Source of the DNA: CAVXYG01 sp963766005
GTDB taxonomy: Bacteria; Actinomycetota; Actinomycetes; S36-B12; GCA-2699445
DNA: 64,000 nucleotides
NCBI GenBank assembly: GCA_963766005.1
Contig: CAVXYG010000008.1
Span: 124,001-188,000, forward strand
Reading direction: 5' to 3'
Position numbers and translations under genes: made by a program. The notes beneath the pieces are model-generated. The model saw only the letters and a program-made list of their open reading frames with translations. It did no database searches and had not been told where the DNA came from. Each line of letters begins with the position of its first letter. The first letter of the stretch is position 1. Positions 42,718-51,362 of this stretch are shown here, in pieces.

Positions 42718-43103
42718 GTCGCCATGCCGGGCTCGCCTCACGCCTGCGGCAGCAACGTGTGCCCCGTCGCACCGTGGCTGTCGCCCCCGCTCGAGACTTG
42801 GTAGGGGTGCCGCAGGACAGCCACTATCTCCTGCGGCATCTCCCACGACCGCGACCGTGGGCCTTGGGTGTCGTCCGGCTGGGAGGCCGATTGCCGACGA
42901 CGCGGTGGTGGGCGGGGTGCGGGGCACCGTAGCGGCCATGACTCGGCGCTGGTGGGCCGCTCTCAGCCCAACCCCGAGTGCTGGGCGAACCTGCGGGGAT
43001 AGGCCGCCCGAGAGTCCGAGGGCACCCATCGGCGTTTGGGGTGCGGTGTCCCATGCGCGCCGTGACACACTGCCGGTACGGTTCGCGATGGAAAGGCAGG
43101 GCA
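42718..43103. other. Gap between the small secreted gene and a membrane-protein gene
   Basis: This 386-bp stretch shows no convincing gene. CCCACG/CGTGGG (42842-42861) is a small hairpin. TACGGT at 43076-43081 is a plausible -10 for the next gene, whose ribosome site is AAAGGCAGG (43091-43099). Confidence 0.35.
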
Positions 43104-43517
43104 ATGTCCGCTTCAGCACCCGCTCCACGACCCGGCAGCGTCACCCTCGTCATGGTGATCACGTGGATCGTCGCCATGCTCACGATCCTCGGCGGAGTGC
43201 TGTTCCTCGTCATGAGCGAGTCGGCACTGTCCGAAGCCGGCATCAGCGGGAGTGCCGCCACGACCTACGGGGTCGTGGAACTCGTGCTCGGCGCGGTCAT
43301 CGCCCTCGTGGCGATCGGTCTGGGCAGCGGCAACAACTTCTCGCGGCTCCTCGTGAGCATCCTCATGGTCGCGCGACTCGGGGGCGCGATCTGGGCCGGC
43401 ATTGTGCTGTGGGGCAGCGGCGGCTTCTGGTCGGTCGTCATCGCTGGTCTGCTGGCGCTGCTCGTCCTGGCGCTGTTGTGGAACGACCGGGCGAACGAGT
43501 TCTTCGCCACCAACTGA
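43104..43517 (+). CDS. Four-helix small membrane protein
   Basis: The 137-residue protein has about four hydrophobic helices (VTLVMVITWIVAMLTILGGV, YGVVELVLGAVIALVAIGLG, LLVSILMVARLGGAIWAGIV, SVVIAGLLALLVLALLW) and charged ends. No known domain recognised; similar small proteins in actinobacteria are of unknown role. GAAAGGCAGG precedes the ATG at 43104. Confidence 0.65.
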   Translation: MSASAPAPRPGSVTLVMVITWIVAMLTILGGVLFLVMSESALSEAGISGSAATTYGVVELVLGAVIALVAIGLGSGNNFSRLLVSILMVARLGGAIWAGIVLWGSGGFWSVVIAGLLALLVLALLWNDRANEFFATN

Positions 43518-43552
43518 GGCCGCCGAAGGGCTTCTCGTAGCTCCGCCGTTCC

Positions 43553-44245
43553 TCAGTGCACCGCGCGGAGGTGCGGCCCCGAGAAGTCGAGCGGCGGGAG
43601 GTGCAGCCCTGTCGCGCTGTGGCAGTCATACCCGTTGGGCACCTTGTGCAGGTACTGCTGGTGGTAGTCCTCTGCGTAGTAGAACGGCTTGTCGTCTGCC
43701 ATCGCTATCTCAGTCGTGATCCCGCCCCAGCCGTCGGCGGCGAGCACCTGGCCGAACGAGCGGGCCGTCTCCTCGGCGATCCGGAACTGTTCCGGCGTGG
43801 TGCAGTAGATCGCCGAGCGGTACTGGGTGCCGATGTCGTTGCCCTGCCGGTACCCGGCGGTGGGGTCGTGGTTCTCCCAGAAGACGCGCAGGATCTCGTA
43901 GGCATTCGTCTGCTCGGGGCAGTAGCTCACCAGCACGTTCTCGGCGTGGCCGGTGCGGCCGGTGCAGACCTCATCGTAGGTGGGGTGGGGCGTGTACCCG
44001 CCCTGGTAGCCGACCGCCGTCGTCAGGACGCCGGGAAGGCGCCAGAACTTGCGCTCGGCGCCCCAGAAGCAGCCCATGCCGAGGTAGATCTGCTCGGTGT
44101 CGGAGGGGAAGGGCCCTTGGATGGGTGATCCCAGGACAGCGTGGAGTGCGGGGATCTGGTAGGCGTAGGCGGACCGCCCGGGCAGTGCGCTGTCGGCACC
44201 GACCATGGAGGATTTCGCGCCGCCCAACAGGTCGAAGATGCTCAT
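43553..44245 (-). CDS. msrA: Peptide-methionine (S)-S-oxide reductase
   Basis: MsrA repairs oxidised methionine (S-sulfoxide). The 230-residue protein has the catalytic GCFWGAERKFW, the substrate loop GYQGGYTPHPTYDEVCTGRTGHAE, FWENHDPTAGYRQGNDIGTQYRSAIY, and YYAEDYHQQYL; the C-terminal NGYDCHSATG supplies a recycling Cys. The ATG at 44245 follows GGAAG; a further upstream ATG at 44269 is less likely. It is convergent with the preceding membrane gene and divergent from the glycosyltransferase. Confidence 0.93.
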   Translation of the reverse strand: MSIFDLLGGAKSSMVGADSALPGRSAYAYQIPALHAVLGSPIQGPFPSDTEQIYLGMGCFWGAERKFWRLPGVLTTAVGYQGGYTPHPTYDEVCTGRTGHAENVLVSYCPEQTNAYEILRVFWENHDPTAGYRQGNDIGTQYRSAIYCTTPEQFRIAEETARSFGQVLAADGWGGITTEIAMADDKPFYYAEDYHQQYLHKVPNGYDCHSATGLHLPPLDFSGPHLRAVH

Positions 44246-44318
44246 GCTTCCATGGTCGCGCAGCGTCACGGTCGGCGCACTTCAGCGCGGAGCGGGGCGT
44301 CGGCACAACCCAGGCCGC

Positions 44319-44324
44319 TAGAGT
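44319..44324 (+). promoter_or_regulatory. -10 element (TAGAGT) for leaderless glycosyltransferase gene
   Basis: TAGAGT ends 6 nt before the GTG at 44331, with no Shine-Dalgarno in GCCCAC. Confidence 0.6.
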
Positions 44325-44330
44325 GCCCAC

Positions 44331-46628
44331 GTGCCAGCGGTCGCCGTCCTCCTCCTCGTCCGACCAGAGTCGGTATCGGAGCTGCCTCGTTCGGCGCTGT
44401 CCGTGGCTCACCAATCGCTGTCGGACTGGGAACTGCGCATCGTGCACGGTGGGGAAGCCGACCTCGCCGCCGCCGCGGCCGATCTGTCGGCTGCCGACCC
44501 CCGCATTGCGGGAGCGGCCGACATCGCCGGTGCCCTCGCCAACAGCAGTGCGCCGCTGGTGTGTTGGCTGGAGTCGGGGGCGCGGTTCCCCGTGGACTAC
44601 CTGGCCGGTGTTGCCCAGGCGATGGCCGATTCCGCAGTTCGCGCGACCGTCGCGGCGCGCTCCGTCGAGCACGGCCCCCGATTCGCGCAGACGGACCGGA
44701 TCCCGCCGAGTGCGCCGGAGCCGACCCGGTCCCAGATCGCCGTGCGCCGTGCCGATGCGCAGCGTCCGGTAGGCGAAGTGCTCAGCGGCGAGGGGCGCTG
44801 CGACCTGCCAGACGTGGTGGTTGCGACGCGCTTCGGCGAGCCGGTCGACCCGCGCGCCTGGGCACGGCTGACGGTCGTCGTCGAACTGAGCGACACCTCG
44901 CCTCCGCTGTCGGTCAAGCCCCAGTTGGCCGAATTGGCGGCAGCGGGGTTCCCGATCGTGCTCTCGGCAGCCGGTCCGGCGCGACTCGTGGGCCGGCTGG
45001 CTCTGGGCGGGTGGCTGCGCGAACACCGGGTCCCGGTGGCGGCTGCTGCCCGGCCCGCCGCCGCGAGGTCCGCGGCGCTGGAGCAGGTGACGACACCCCT
45101 GGTGGCCTTCCTGCCGGCCGGGTGGGAGATCGAACCACGTGCGCTGACCGATCTGGCCGAACTGCTCGCGGGACGGGATGCCGCCGCCGTGGCACCGGTC
45201 GCCCGCGACGGCGGCGGCTGCATCCTTGGCGCTGGGCTGCTGTGGGCCGACGAGCGGACGCTGCCGCAACGACTGATGCGCGGCCATCCGTTCTCTGACA
45301 TCGACGGCCGACTCGTTGCGGTGCCGGCCCCGCACCCGGAGGGACTCGTCGTCCGGACCGAGGACATGGTCGCCGGCGGCAGGGACGCCGGGGAGATCCC
45401 GGCGCCATGGTGGCCAGCGGTCGTCCTCGCCCGATCCGGCAGATCCGGACCGGTGCTGATCGATGCCCGGCACGACATCGCGATCCCGCGCTTCACACCG
45501 GCGTCCGCGGCGCAGCGCTCGCAACTGCTTCCCAGGCCGCCGTCGCCGGAGCAGCGCCGCGAGATTGCCCGGTCGGCGCCGCCAGGGGCGGTGTCAGCCT
45601 CTGCCGCGGCACTGGCCGAGTGCGGATGGTCCGTGGTCGGGGTCGCGCCAGACGCCGCCGATCTGTGGCGAGCGGTCGTGGCGAGGCCCGCCGCGCGCAC
45701 CGAGCCGGTCATGACGCGCCGATGGGCACTGAAGATCGGTGCTCCGCCCGGCCGCCGCGGGGACTCCTGGGGCGATGTGTTCTTCGCCGATGATCTCGCC
45801 AGCGCGCTGCGCTCGTTGGGCAACGACGTCGTCGTCGACCGCGACGGGTCCGGCGGCCGCTCGGCGGCCTACCTGGACCGCGTCGTGCTCAACCTGCGGG
45901 GCTACCAGGTGGTGCCCCGACAACCGGGCACGGCGCATCTGCTGTGGATCATCAGCCACCCGGACCTGGTCTCGCCGGAGGAGATGCGCGAATACGACCG
46001 CGTGTACGCCGCGAGTGCGAGTTGGCCGGCCGCAGTGCGCAAGGAGCACGGCATCGACGTCCGGCCGCTGCTCCAGGCGACCGACCCGGCGCGGTTCCAC
46101 CCCGACGTCGCGCCGCCGGACACCGGTCCGGAGTTGCTGTTCGTCGGCAATTCCAAGGACCAGCACCGCCCGATCATCGCTGACTGCCGCACGGCGGGGC
46201 TGCGTCCTACGGTGATCGGCCGCGGCTGGGAGAAGTTCCTGCCGTCGGAGGAGATCGCCGCTCTGGAGATCCCCAACAGCGCGCTGCCCGCGGCGTACCG
46301 TTCGGCCGGGATCGTGCTGAACGACCACTGGGGCGATATGGCAGGCTACGGATTCCTCAACAACAGGCTCTTCGACGCGGTGGCGTGCGGCAGTCGCGTC
46401 GTGACCGACGAGGTGCAGGGGCTGTCGGACATCTTCGGCAGCGCCGTGCAGATCTACCGCAGCCCGGAGGATCTCGCGCGGTTGTGCAGTCCCGGCAACC
46501 GGGGCGACTTCGGCACCGAGGAGGATCGCCGGGAGCAGGCGCGGCGCATCGCCGCCGAGCACTCCTTCACCGCGCGCGCCCAGCGGCTCATGGCCGACGC
46601 GATCCCCATCCCGGTGCTCTCGGACTAG
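44331..46628 (+). CDS. Two-domain glycosyltransferase (N-terminal GT-A-like, C-terminal CgeB-like)
   Basis: A 765-residue cytoplasmic protein. The first 120 residues (VPAVAVLLLVRPESVSELPR, SLSDWELRIVHGG, DPRIAGA) look like a degraded GT-A (GT2) fold; the middle is poorly conserved. From about 455 a GT-B-like domain follows: LKIGAPPGRRGDSWGDVFFA, LNLRGYQVVPRQPGTAHLLWI, ELLFVGNSKDQHRPII, and VLNDHWGDMAGYGFLNNRLF then ACGSRVVTDEVQGL, the CgeB/GT4-type donor site. It probably adds sugars to a cell-surface polymer; sugar and acceptor are unknown. Context: RgpF-like proteins and RmlC nearby. Confidence 0.75.
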   Translation: MPAVAVLLLVRPESVSELPRSALSVAHQSLSDWELRIVHGGEADLAAAAADLSAADPRIAGAADIAGALANSSAPLVCWLESGARFPVDYLAGVAQAMADSAVRATVAARSVEHGPRFAQTDRIPPSAPEPTRSQIAVRRADAQRPVGEVLSGEGRCDLPDVVVATRFGEPVDPRAWARLTVVVELSDTSPPLSVKPQLAELAAAGFPIVLSAAGPARLVGRLALGGWLREHRVPVAAAARPAAARSAALEQVTTPLVAFLPAGWEIEPRALTDLAELLAGRDAAAVAPVARDGGGCILGAGLLWADERTLPQRLMRGHPFSDIDGRLVAVPAPHPEGLVVRTEDMVAGGRDAGEIPAPWWPAVVLARSGRSGPVLIDARHDIAIPRFTPASAAQRSQLLPRPPSPEQRREIARSAPPGAVSASAAALAECGWSVVGVAPDAADLWRAVVARPAARTEPVMTRRWALKIGAPPGRRGDSWGDVFFADDLASALRSLGNDVVVDRDGSGGRSAAYLDRVVLNLRGYQVVPRQPGTAHLLWIISHPDLVSPEEMREYDRVYAASASWPAAVRKEHGIDVRPLLQATDPARFHPDVAPPDTGPELLFVGNSKDQHRPIIADCRTAGLRPTVIGRGWEKFLPSEEIAALEIPNSALPAAYRSAGIVLNDHWGDMAGYGFLNNRLFDAVACGSRVVTDEVQGLSDIFGSAVQIYRSPEDLARLCSPGNRGDFGTEEDRREQARRIAAEHSFTARAQRLMADAIPIPVLSD

Positions 46629-47089
46629 CCTCAGGGGCGAGTCCTGGCTGCCGGTGAGGGCGGCGGTGCGCCAGGTGCGAGGGCAGCCCTTCTCGTCGGT
46701 CTGGCACTCCGGGCGGGGTCAGCGTTGTCGACGGCGTCGATGTGGCGCAGCCATCCCGCGACCACGTCGTGGCCTCGGGGTTCGCCGCGCTCGGCCGGCC
46801 CGAGACGCGCCTGCCCGATGATCCCCGGCTCCGGAGGCGGCGTGCGGCGCCGGATGCTCGCCGGTCCTCAGACGCCCGGCGCCGTCGATGCTGGGGCCGG
46901 CCGGGCGGCCGAGCGGTCCCGGGTGGTCGCGGCGTCGGGCTGCGACAGATCCGGCGACAGTGCGGTCGGGGTGCTCGACCGAGGTGGCAGATGTCCGACG
47001 CAGACGCAGGCACCCGGTGCCCACCTGCGCCCCGCCGTAGGAGTCGGCACGACATCGAAGTGCCGGCGTAGGCCCCGCCGCCCGCGCGG
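46629..47089. other. Gap between glycosyltransferase and the first rgpF-like gene
   Basis: This 461-bp stretch is GC-rich and shows no gene I can support. A minus-strand frame ending near 46634 contains HDVVAGWLRHIDAVDNADP, which looks protein-like and might be the 3' tail of a lost gene, but its 5' part is interrupted by a stop near 46875 and has no recognisable domain. Confidence 0.3.
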
Positions 47090-47965
47090 CTACAGCCGCG
47101 GACCGCCGACCCGGGCCACGTAGGAGGCGAACCCGTCGAACGCGGCCGGGTAGCGCTGTCGGAGGTGGGCGAGGTCGCGTCGCAGCTGCGGGACGCTTCG
47201 GAACGGTTTGGTGAAGTGCGTGACCTTGACCGCCGGCAGAGCACCGGTGAGGGCCCGGTCCCACAGCACGTGGACGGGGGAGAACGCGCCGCGGCGTGGA
47301 TCGTGCTCACCGGCGGCGGCCGGGCGCAGCAGGCCGTAGCCCGCAGCGGCCAGGGGTCGGCGAGCCGAGATCCGCAGGTTTCGCGAAGAGGCCAGCCGCT
47401 GCTCGTGTCGGGTGGGGGTGAAGGTGGCGGCCAGGGTGGCGGGGGTGTCGTTGAGGAGGCGGGCGAGGCCGAGCTCGTAGTCGTCGATGACGCGTTCCCG
47501 GTCGTCGATGGGGGGCATGGCTCGCCAGAAGGCCTGGAAGTAGGGGTTGCGCAGGACGGCGGGGGCGAAGGCCATGAAGTAGGACTGCAGGTGGGTGAGG
47601 TACTGGTGGCTGATGGTGATGCCGTAGGCGTCGGCTCCGGTGGCGGCCATCTGGGCCAGGAGGTCGGCGGCCGGTGCGAGGGGGCCGACGATGGAGTCGT
47701 TGGCGAGGATGACGCGGTCGTGGTCGGGCCAGTCGGGGGTGGCGAGCAGGCCGGTGCGCCAGGAGTAGAAGTCGTAGCCGGTGTTGGGGCGTTCGATGGC
47801 CTCGTCGACGGTGTCGAGGCGGGCGCGGGCGTCGGGGGTGAGGCTTGCGGTGGTGACGAAGACGAGCCGGTCGGCTGCTGGGCGCAGGGTGTCGATGGTG
47901 TGGCGGACGTGGTCGGCGATCTGGCCGTGCGGGTCGTAGTGCACCAGCACCGCCAACGTCGCCAT
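47090..47965 (-). CDS. RgpF-like (rhamnan synthesis F) protein, copy 1
   Basis: A 291-residue protein of the RgpF family, which takes part in rhamnose-glucose polysaccharide assembly. Visible: LAVLVHYDPHGQIADHVRHT, FVTTASLT, NTGYDFYSWRTGL, ILANDSIVGPLAP and YGITISHQYLTHLQSYFMAF, the family core in which a variant GT-like fold binds a nucleotide sugar. The first ~190 residues are encoded by a DNA block identical to copy 2 (47394-47981); the last 100 differ. The ATG at 47965 follows TACGGT by 7 nt (leaderless); a GTG 9 nt upstream is an alternative. Codon third positions in the shared block are overwhelmingly C. Confidence 0.8.
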   Translation of the reverse strand: MATLAVLVHYDPHGQIADHVRHTIDTLRPAADRLVFVTTASLTPDARARLDTVDEAIERPNTGYDFYSWRTGLLATPDWPDHDRVILANDSIVGPLAPAADLLAQMAATGADAYGITISHQYLTHLQSYFMAFAPAVLRNPYFQAFWRAMPPIDDRERVIDDYELGLARLLNDTPATLAATFTPTRHEQRLASSRNLRISARRPLAAAGYGLLRPAAAGEHDPRRGAFSPVHVLWDRALTGALPAVKVTHFTKPFRSVPQLRRDLAHLRQRYPAAFDGFASYVARVGGPRL

Positions 47966-47981
47966 GCCCGCCACCGTAGCG
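47394..47981 (-). repeat. 588-bp perfect direct repeat, unit 1
   Basis: Positions 47394-47981 and 48370-48957 (offset 976) are identical over the compared lines and differ on both sides. The unit covers the 5' two-thirds and start region of each rgpF-like gene. Confidence 0.9.
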
Positions 47982-48080
47982 GCGTCCGGGCCGGCTCAGC
48001 GACCGTTGCCGCGGCCTTGCCGGCCGGTGGCCCGGCGGGGCGCCGGCCGAGCGTCGGCTCGCGAATCCATCAAGCCGCCG

Positions 48081-48941
48081 CTACCAGGTCACGCCGATGC
48101 GCTGCAGGTAGCCGCGGAACCCGCGGAACGCCTCCGGATAGCGAAGTTCCAGACGCCTCAGCACCGCTTCCCGATCGATGCGGTACGGGTTGCGGCTGAA
48201 CAGGCTCACCTTGACCGCGGGCAGGCGGTGATCGTCGAAGACCCGGTCCCACAGGCCGAGCACCGGCGACTCCGCAGCCTGGCGCACCGGCTGCAGTGCG
48301 TAGGCGGCGGCCGCCGCCAGCGGCCGGGTCGCGGGGGAGCGGTGCACGCTGGCCATCCGAGCCGCCATGAGCCGCTGCTCGTGTCGGGTGGGGGTGAAGG
48401 TGGCGGCCAGGGTGGCGGGGGTGTCGTTGAGGAGGCGGGCGAGGCCGAGCTCGTAGTCGTCGATGACGCGTTCCCGGTCGTCGATGGGGGGCATGGCTCG
48501 CCAGAAGGCCTGGAAGTAGGGGTTGCGCAGGACGGCGGGGGCGAAGGCCATGAAGTAGGACTGCAGGTGGGTGAGGTACTGGTGGCTGATGGTGATGCCG
48601 TAGGCGTCGGCTCCGGTGGCGGCCATCTGGGCCAGGAGGTCGGCGGCCGGTGCGAGGGGGCCGACGATGGAGTCGTTGGCGAGGATGACGCGGTCGTGGT
48701 CGGGCCAGTCGGGGGTGGCGAGCAGGCCGGTGCGCCAGGAGTAGAAGTCGTAGCCGGTGTTGGGGCGTTCGATGGCCTCGTCGACGGTGTCGAGGCGGGC
48801 GCGGGCGTCGGGGGTGAGGCTTGCGGTGGTGACGAAGACGAGCCGGTCGGCTGCTGGGCGCAGGGTGTCGATGGTGTGGCGGACGTGGTCGGCGATCTGG
48901 CCGTGCGGGTCGTAGTGCACCAGCACCGCCAACGTCGCCAT
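48081..48941 (-). CDS. RgpF-like (rhamnan synthesis F) protein, copy 2
   Basis: A 286-residue paralogue of the previous gene, with the same first ~190 residues at the DNA level and the promoter-like TACGGT (48954-48949) 7 nt before the ATG. The C-terminal ~95 residues (LPAVKVSLFSRNPYRIDREAVLRRLELRYPEAF) match copy 1 only loosely (LPAVKVTHFTKPFRSVPQLRRDL), so both ends keep the same fold but have diverged. A tandem pair with swapped or diverged tails could transfer different sugars. The divergent rmlC gene makes the dTDP-rhamnose precursor. Confidence 0.8.
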   Translation of the reverse strand: MATLAVLVHYDPHGQIADHVRHTIDTLRPAADRLVFVTTASLTPDARARLDTVDEAIERPNTGYDFYSWRTGLLATPDWPDHDRVILANDSIVGPLAPAADLLAQMAATGADAYGITISHQYLTHLQSYFMAFAPAVLRNPYFQAFWRAMPPIDDRERVIDDYELGLARLLNDTPATLAATFTPTRHEQRLMAARMASVHRSPATRPLAAAAAYALQPVRQAAESPVLGLWDRVFDDHRLPAVKVSLFSRNPYRIDREAVLRRLELRYPEAFRGFRGYLQRIGVTW

Positions 48942-48957
48942 GCCCGCCACCGTAGCG
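48370..48957 (-). repeat. 588-bp perfect direct repeat, unit 2
   Basis: Second unit of the repeat at 47394-47981; same orientation, no base difference seen by eye. It ends 60 nt before the divergent rmlC start codon. Confidence 0.9.
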
Positions 48958-49017
48958 CCTCGGGGGTGCCTGCTTCGCTATCGTCGCAACGTCGGCAACT
49001 GCTGAGGAGGACCACTG

Positions 49018-49617
49018 ATGGACGTCACCGAACTGGCTGTTCCGGGGGCCTGGGTGTTCACCCCGCGGCAATTCCCCGACGATCGCGGCGTCTTCCTGGA
49101 GGCGTTCAAGGGCCCCGCCTTCGCCGAGACGGTCGGCCATGAGCTGACCGTGGCGCAGGTCAACGTGTCGGTCTCGAAGGCCGGCACGGTCCGCGGCGTG
49201 CACTTCGCCGACGTTCCGCCCGGCCAGGCCAAGTACGTGTTCTGCCCGCGCGGTGCTCTGCTCGACGTGGCGATCGACATCCGCGTCGGCTCCCCGACCT
49301 TCGGGGCAGTCGACTCCGTGGTGCTCGACGACCGTCAGCGCAAGGCGATCTACCTCGCCGAGGGGCTCGGCCACGCCTTCTTCGCGCTCCAGGACGACAC
49401 CACCGCCACCTACCTGTGCTCCACGCCCTACAACCCGGGCGCCGAGCACGGCATCACCCCGGTCGACCCGGAGCTGGCACTGCCGTGGCCGACGGACATC
49501 GCGCCCCTGCTGTCGCCGAAGGACACCGCAGCACCGACGTTGTCGCAGGCGGTGGAACTGGGGCTGCTGCCCAGCTGGGAGCGCTGCCAGCAGAGGTATG
49601 CCGAACTGCGCGGCTGA
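49018..49617 (+). CDS. rmlC: dTDP-4-dehydrorhamnose 3,5-epimerase
   Basis: RmlC (RfbC) epimerises dTDP-4-keto-6-deoxyglucose at C3 and C5 on the path to dTDP-L-rhamnose. The 199-residue cupin has FPDDRGVFLEAFKG, the catalytic RGVHFADVPPGQAKYVFCPRGALLDVAIDIRVGS (catalytic His in RGVHF) and YLAEGLGHAFFAL. GAGGAGG precedes the ATG; TATCGT (48979-48984) is a possible -10. The rmlA, rmlB and rmlD partners are not in the window. It is divergent from the rgpF-like genes, whose products would use rhamnose. Confidence 0.93.
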   Translation: MDVTELAVPGAWVFTPRQFPDDRGVFLEAFKGPAFAETVGHELTVAQVNVSVSKAGTVRGVHFADVPPGQAKYVFCPRGALLDVAIDIRVGSPTFGAVDSVVLDDRQRKAIYLAEGLGHAFFALQDDTTATYLCSTPYNPGAEHGITPVDPELALPWPTDIAPLLSPKDTAAPTLSQAVELGLLPSWERCQQRYAELRG

Positions 49618-49661
49618 ACTCCGGCCAGGGCCCGGCTGGCCGCGCCGGTGCGCGTCGCGGG

Positions 49662-50954
49662 CTACTGCGCGGCGCCGGCGCCGGTGCCCGACGAGCGCAG
49701 GGTCTCGGTCATGGCGATCGCGAGCAGCAAGGCGACGGCGGCAACCGCTGCGCCGGCGAGGAACGCCGAGGTGAAGCCGAGCGCATCGGCGAGCAGCCCG
49801 GCGATGAGGGGTCCCACGATGGCGCCGAAATCGGCCGTCATCTGGAAGCCGGCGATGATGGAGCCCTTGCCGCCGCTGCCGGCGACATCGCCGGCCGTGG
49901 CCGCCGGGGCGCTACCCATGAAGGCGCTCGCCGACCCCAGCACGCCCATCGCGACGAGTGCGAGCCATGCCGTGCCGGCCCAGGCGAGCATGATCATGCC
50001 GACTGCTGTCGTGGCGGTGCCCACGATCATGGCGGGCCGTCGCCCGCGGGTGTCGGACATCCGGCTGACGGGCGTGAGCACGATGACGTTGGCGACGGCC
50101 GCGACGAGGAACGCTGCGCCGGACCACTCCTCGGAGCGGTTGAGGCCCTCCACGATGAACAGCGGCACCAGCGACATGCGCAGTCCGAACGTCACGAACC
50201 CGTTGGTGAGGTTGGCGGCGAGCGCGGCCCGGAAGGGCGACGTGCGCAGGGCAGATCGGAACGTGGCTGCCTCCGGCGACGGCGGCTCGACCGGGAGCGC
50301 TGGGGGAGCCGTGCCTGCCGGCCGCTGGTCGGTGCCGGTGTCGGTGCCGATGCGCGGGACGTGCCCGGGCAGCTGCCGCCACGCCACGACTGCGGCAACG
50401 GCCAACGTCACGGAGTAGACCAGGAACGGCGCCCGGATCGACAGGCCCACCACGGCGCCGCCGACCGCCGGGCCGAGGACCCCGCCGATGAGGAAGCCGG
50501 CCTGGAAGGCGCCAGCCGCTCGACCGCGCTGATTGGGCGCCACGACGCGCAGCAGCAGTGCCATGGCCGAGACGGTGAACATGGCCGAGCCGATGCCGCC
50601 GAGGCCCCGCAGGACGAGCAGCTGGCCGAAGTCCTGCGCCAGCGCGGCGGCGAAGCTGGAAACCGAGACGATGGCCAGGCCGCTGGTGAGGACCCGGCGC
50701 TCCCCGATGCGCCCCACGGCCGCCCCGGCGCCCGGCGCAGCGACGAAGCGGGCGAGCGCGAACACGCTGATCACGGTGCCGGCAAGGAACGCGCTGACGC
50801 CGAAGCTGCTGGCGTACAACGGCAGTGCCGGAGCGGCGATACCGAAACCGAGGGCCACGCAGAACGCGATCGCCGCCACGACGAAGGCCTCGGGCGGCAG
50901 CCCCGAGAGCAACGGGGTCCGACGGATCCACCCGGTCACTCCGCGCTTCGGCAC
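49662..50954 (-). CDS. Major facilitator superfamily transporter
   Basis: A 430-residue, 12-helix MFS protein: ALPLYASSFGVSAFLAGTVISVFALARF, the motif-A-type loop GRIGERRVLTSGL between helices 2 and 3, RVVAPNQRGRAAGAFQAGFLIGGVLGP, a long loop about 210-235, then SRMSDTRGRRPAMI. The first half resembles the DHA1 (drug:H+ antiporter) group; substrate unknown. The GTG at 50954 follows GGAG by about 7 nt. Confidence 0.85.
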   Translation of the reverse strand: MPKRGVTGWIRRTPLLSGLPPEAFVVAAIAFCVALGFGIAAPALPLYASSFGVSAFLAGTVISVFALARFVAAPGAGAAVGRIGERRVLTSGLAIVSVSSFAAALAQDFGQLLVLRGLGGIGSAMFTVSAMALLLRVVAPNQRGRAAGAFQAGFLIGGVLGPAVGGAVVGLSIRAPFLVYSVTLAVAAVVAWRQLPGHVPRIGTDTGTDQRPAGTAPPALPVEPPSPEAATFRSALRTSPFRAALAANLTNGFVTFGLRMSLVPLFIVEGLNRSEEWSGAAFLVAAVANVIVLTPVSRMSDTRGRRPAMIVGTATTAVGMIMLAWAGTAWLALVAMGVLGSASAFMGSAPAATAGDVAGSGGKGSIIAGFQMTADFGAIVGPLIAGLLADALGFTSAFLAGAAVAAVALLLAIAMTETLRSSGTGAGAAQ

Positions 50955-51065
50955 GCACAGGCTCCACGGTACGGTCGCGGCGGCGCAGTGCTCACCCGCC
51001 GCACGAACGACAGCACCGCCCCGTCCGGACTGGGTCCGGGGGAGCGGCGCTGGGCGGCGGCCTGA

Positions 51066-51362
51066 TCAGCGGTCGGTGGTGGCGACATCCCAGGTCGCGA
51101 AGGTCTTGGGAGCGACATGGCCCAGGAGCATCCCGAGGGCCTGGCTCAGGTAGGCCGTTCCTTCCCCCGTCGTCTCCGCTGCCTCGCGCGACTCCCAGAC
51201 CGAAATCGTCATCGCTGTGTTGTTCTCGCGATCCAGGAGCATGGTCGAGCGCACGTACCCGGGCTGCTGCTTCATCAGAGGCACGACCTGCTCGTTGTAG
51301 ATCCTCACCGCTTCGTCGGCCTGCCCCGGCACGACGGCGGCGGTAATGGTTCGTGCGTACAT
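51066..51362 (-). CDS. ABM-domain (antibiotic biosynthesis monooxygenase-like) protein
   Basis: A 98-residue dimeric alpha/beta-barrel protein: YARTITAAVVPGQADEAVRIYNEQVVPLMKQQPGYVRSTMLLDRENNTAMTISVWESREAAETT is the typical ABM fold. Members act as small monooxygenases or bind haem or other ligands, and some have no enzymatic role. A position upstream of rex and haem genes is suggestive but not proof. ATG 51362 is chosen; an upstream TTG in frame at 51374 is less likely. Confidence 0.8.
   Translation of the reverse strand: MYARTITAAVVPGQADEAVRIYNEQVVPLMKQQPGYVRSTMLLDRENNTAMTISVWESREAAETTGEGTAYLSQALGMLLGHVAPKTFATWDVATTDR

Noticed and set aside
47165..49142. Two long plus-strand frames with repeated GEGGGQGGGG-type sequence opposite the rgpF-like genes
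   Set aside because: They are the antisense reading of the C-rich 588-bp repeat; the minus-strand frames have clear RgpF motifs.
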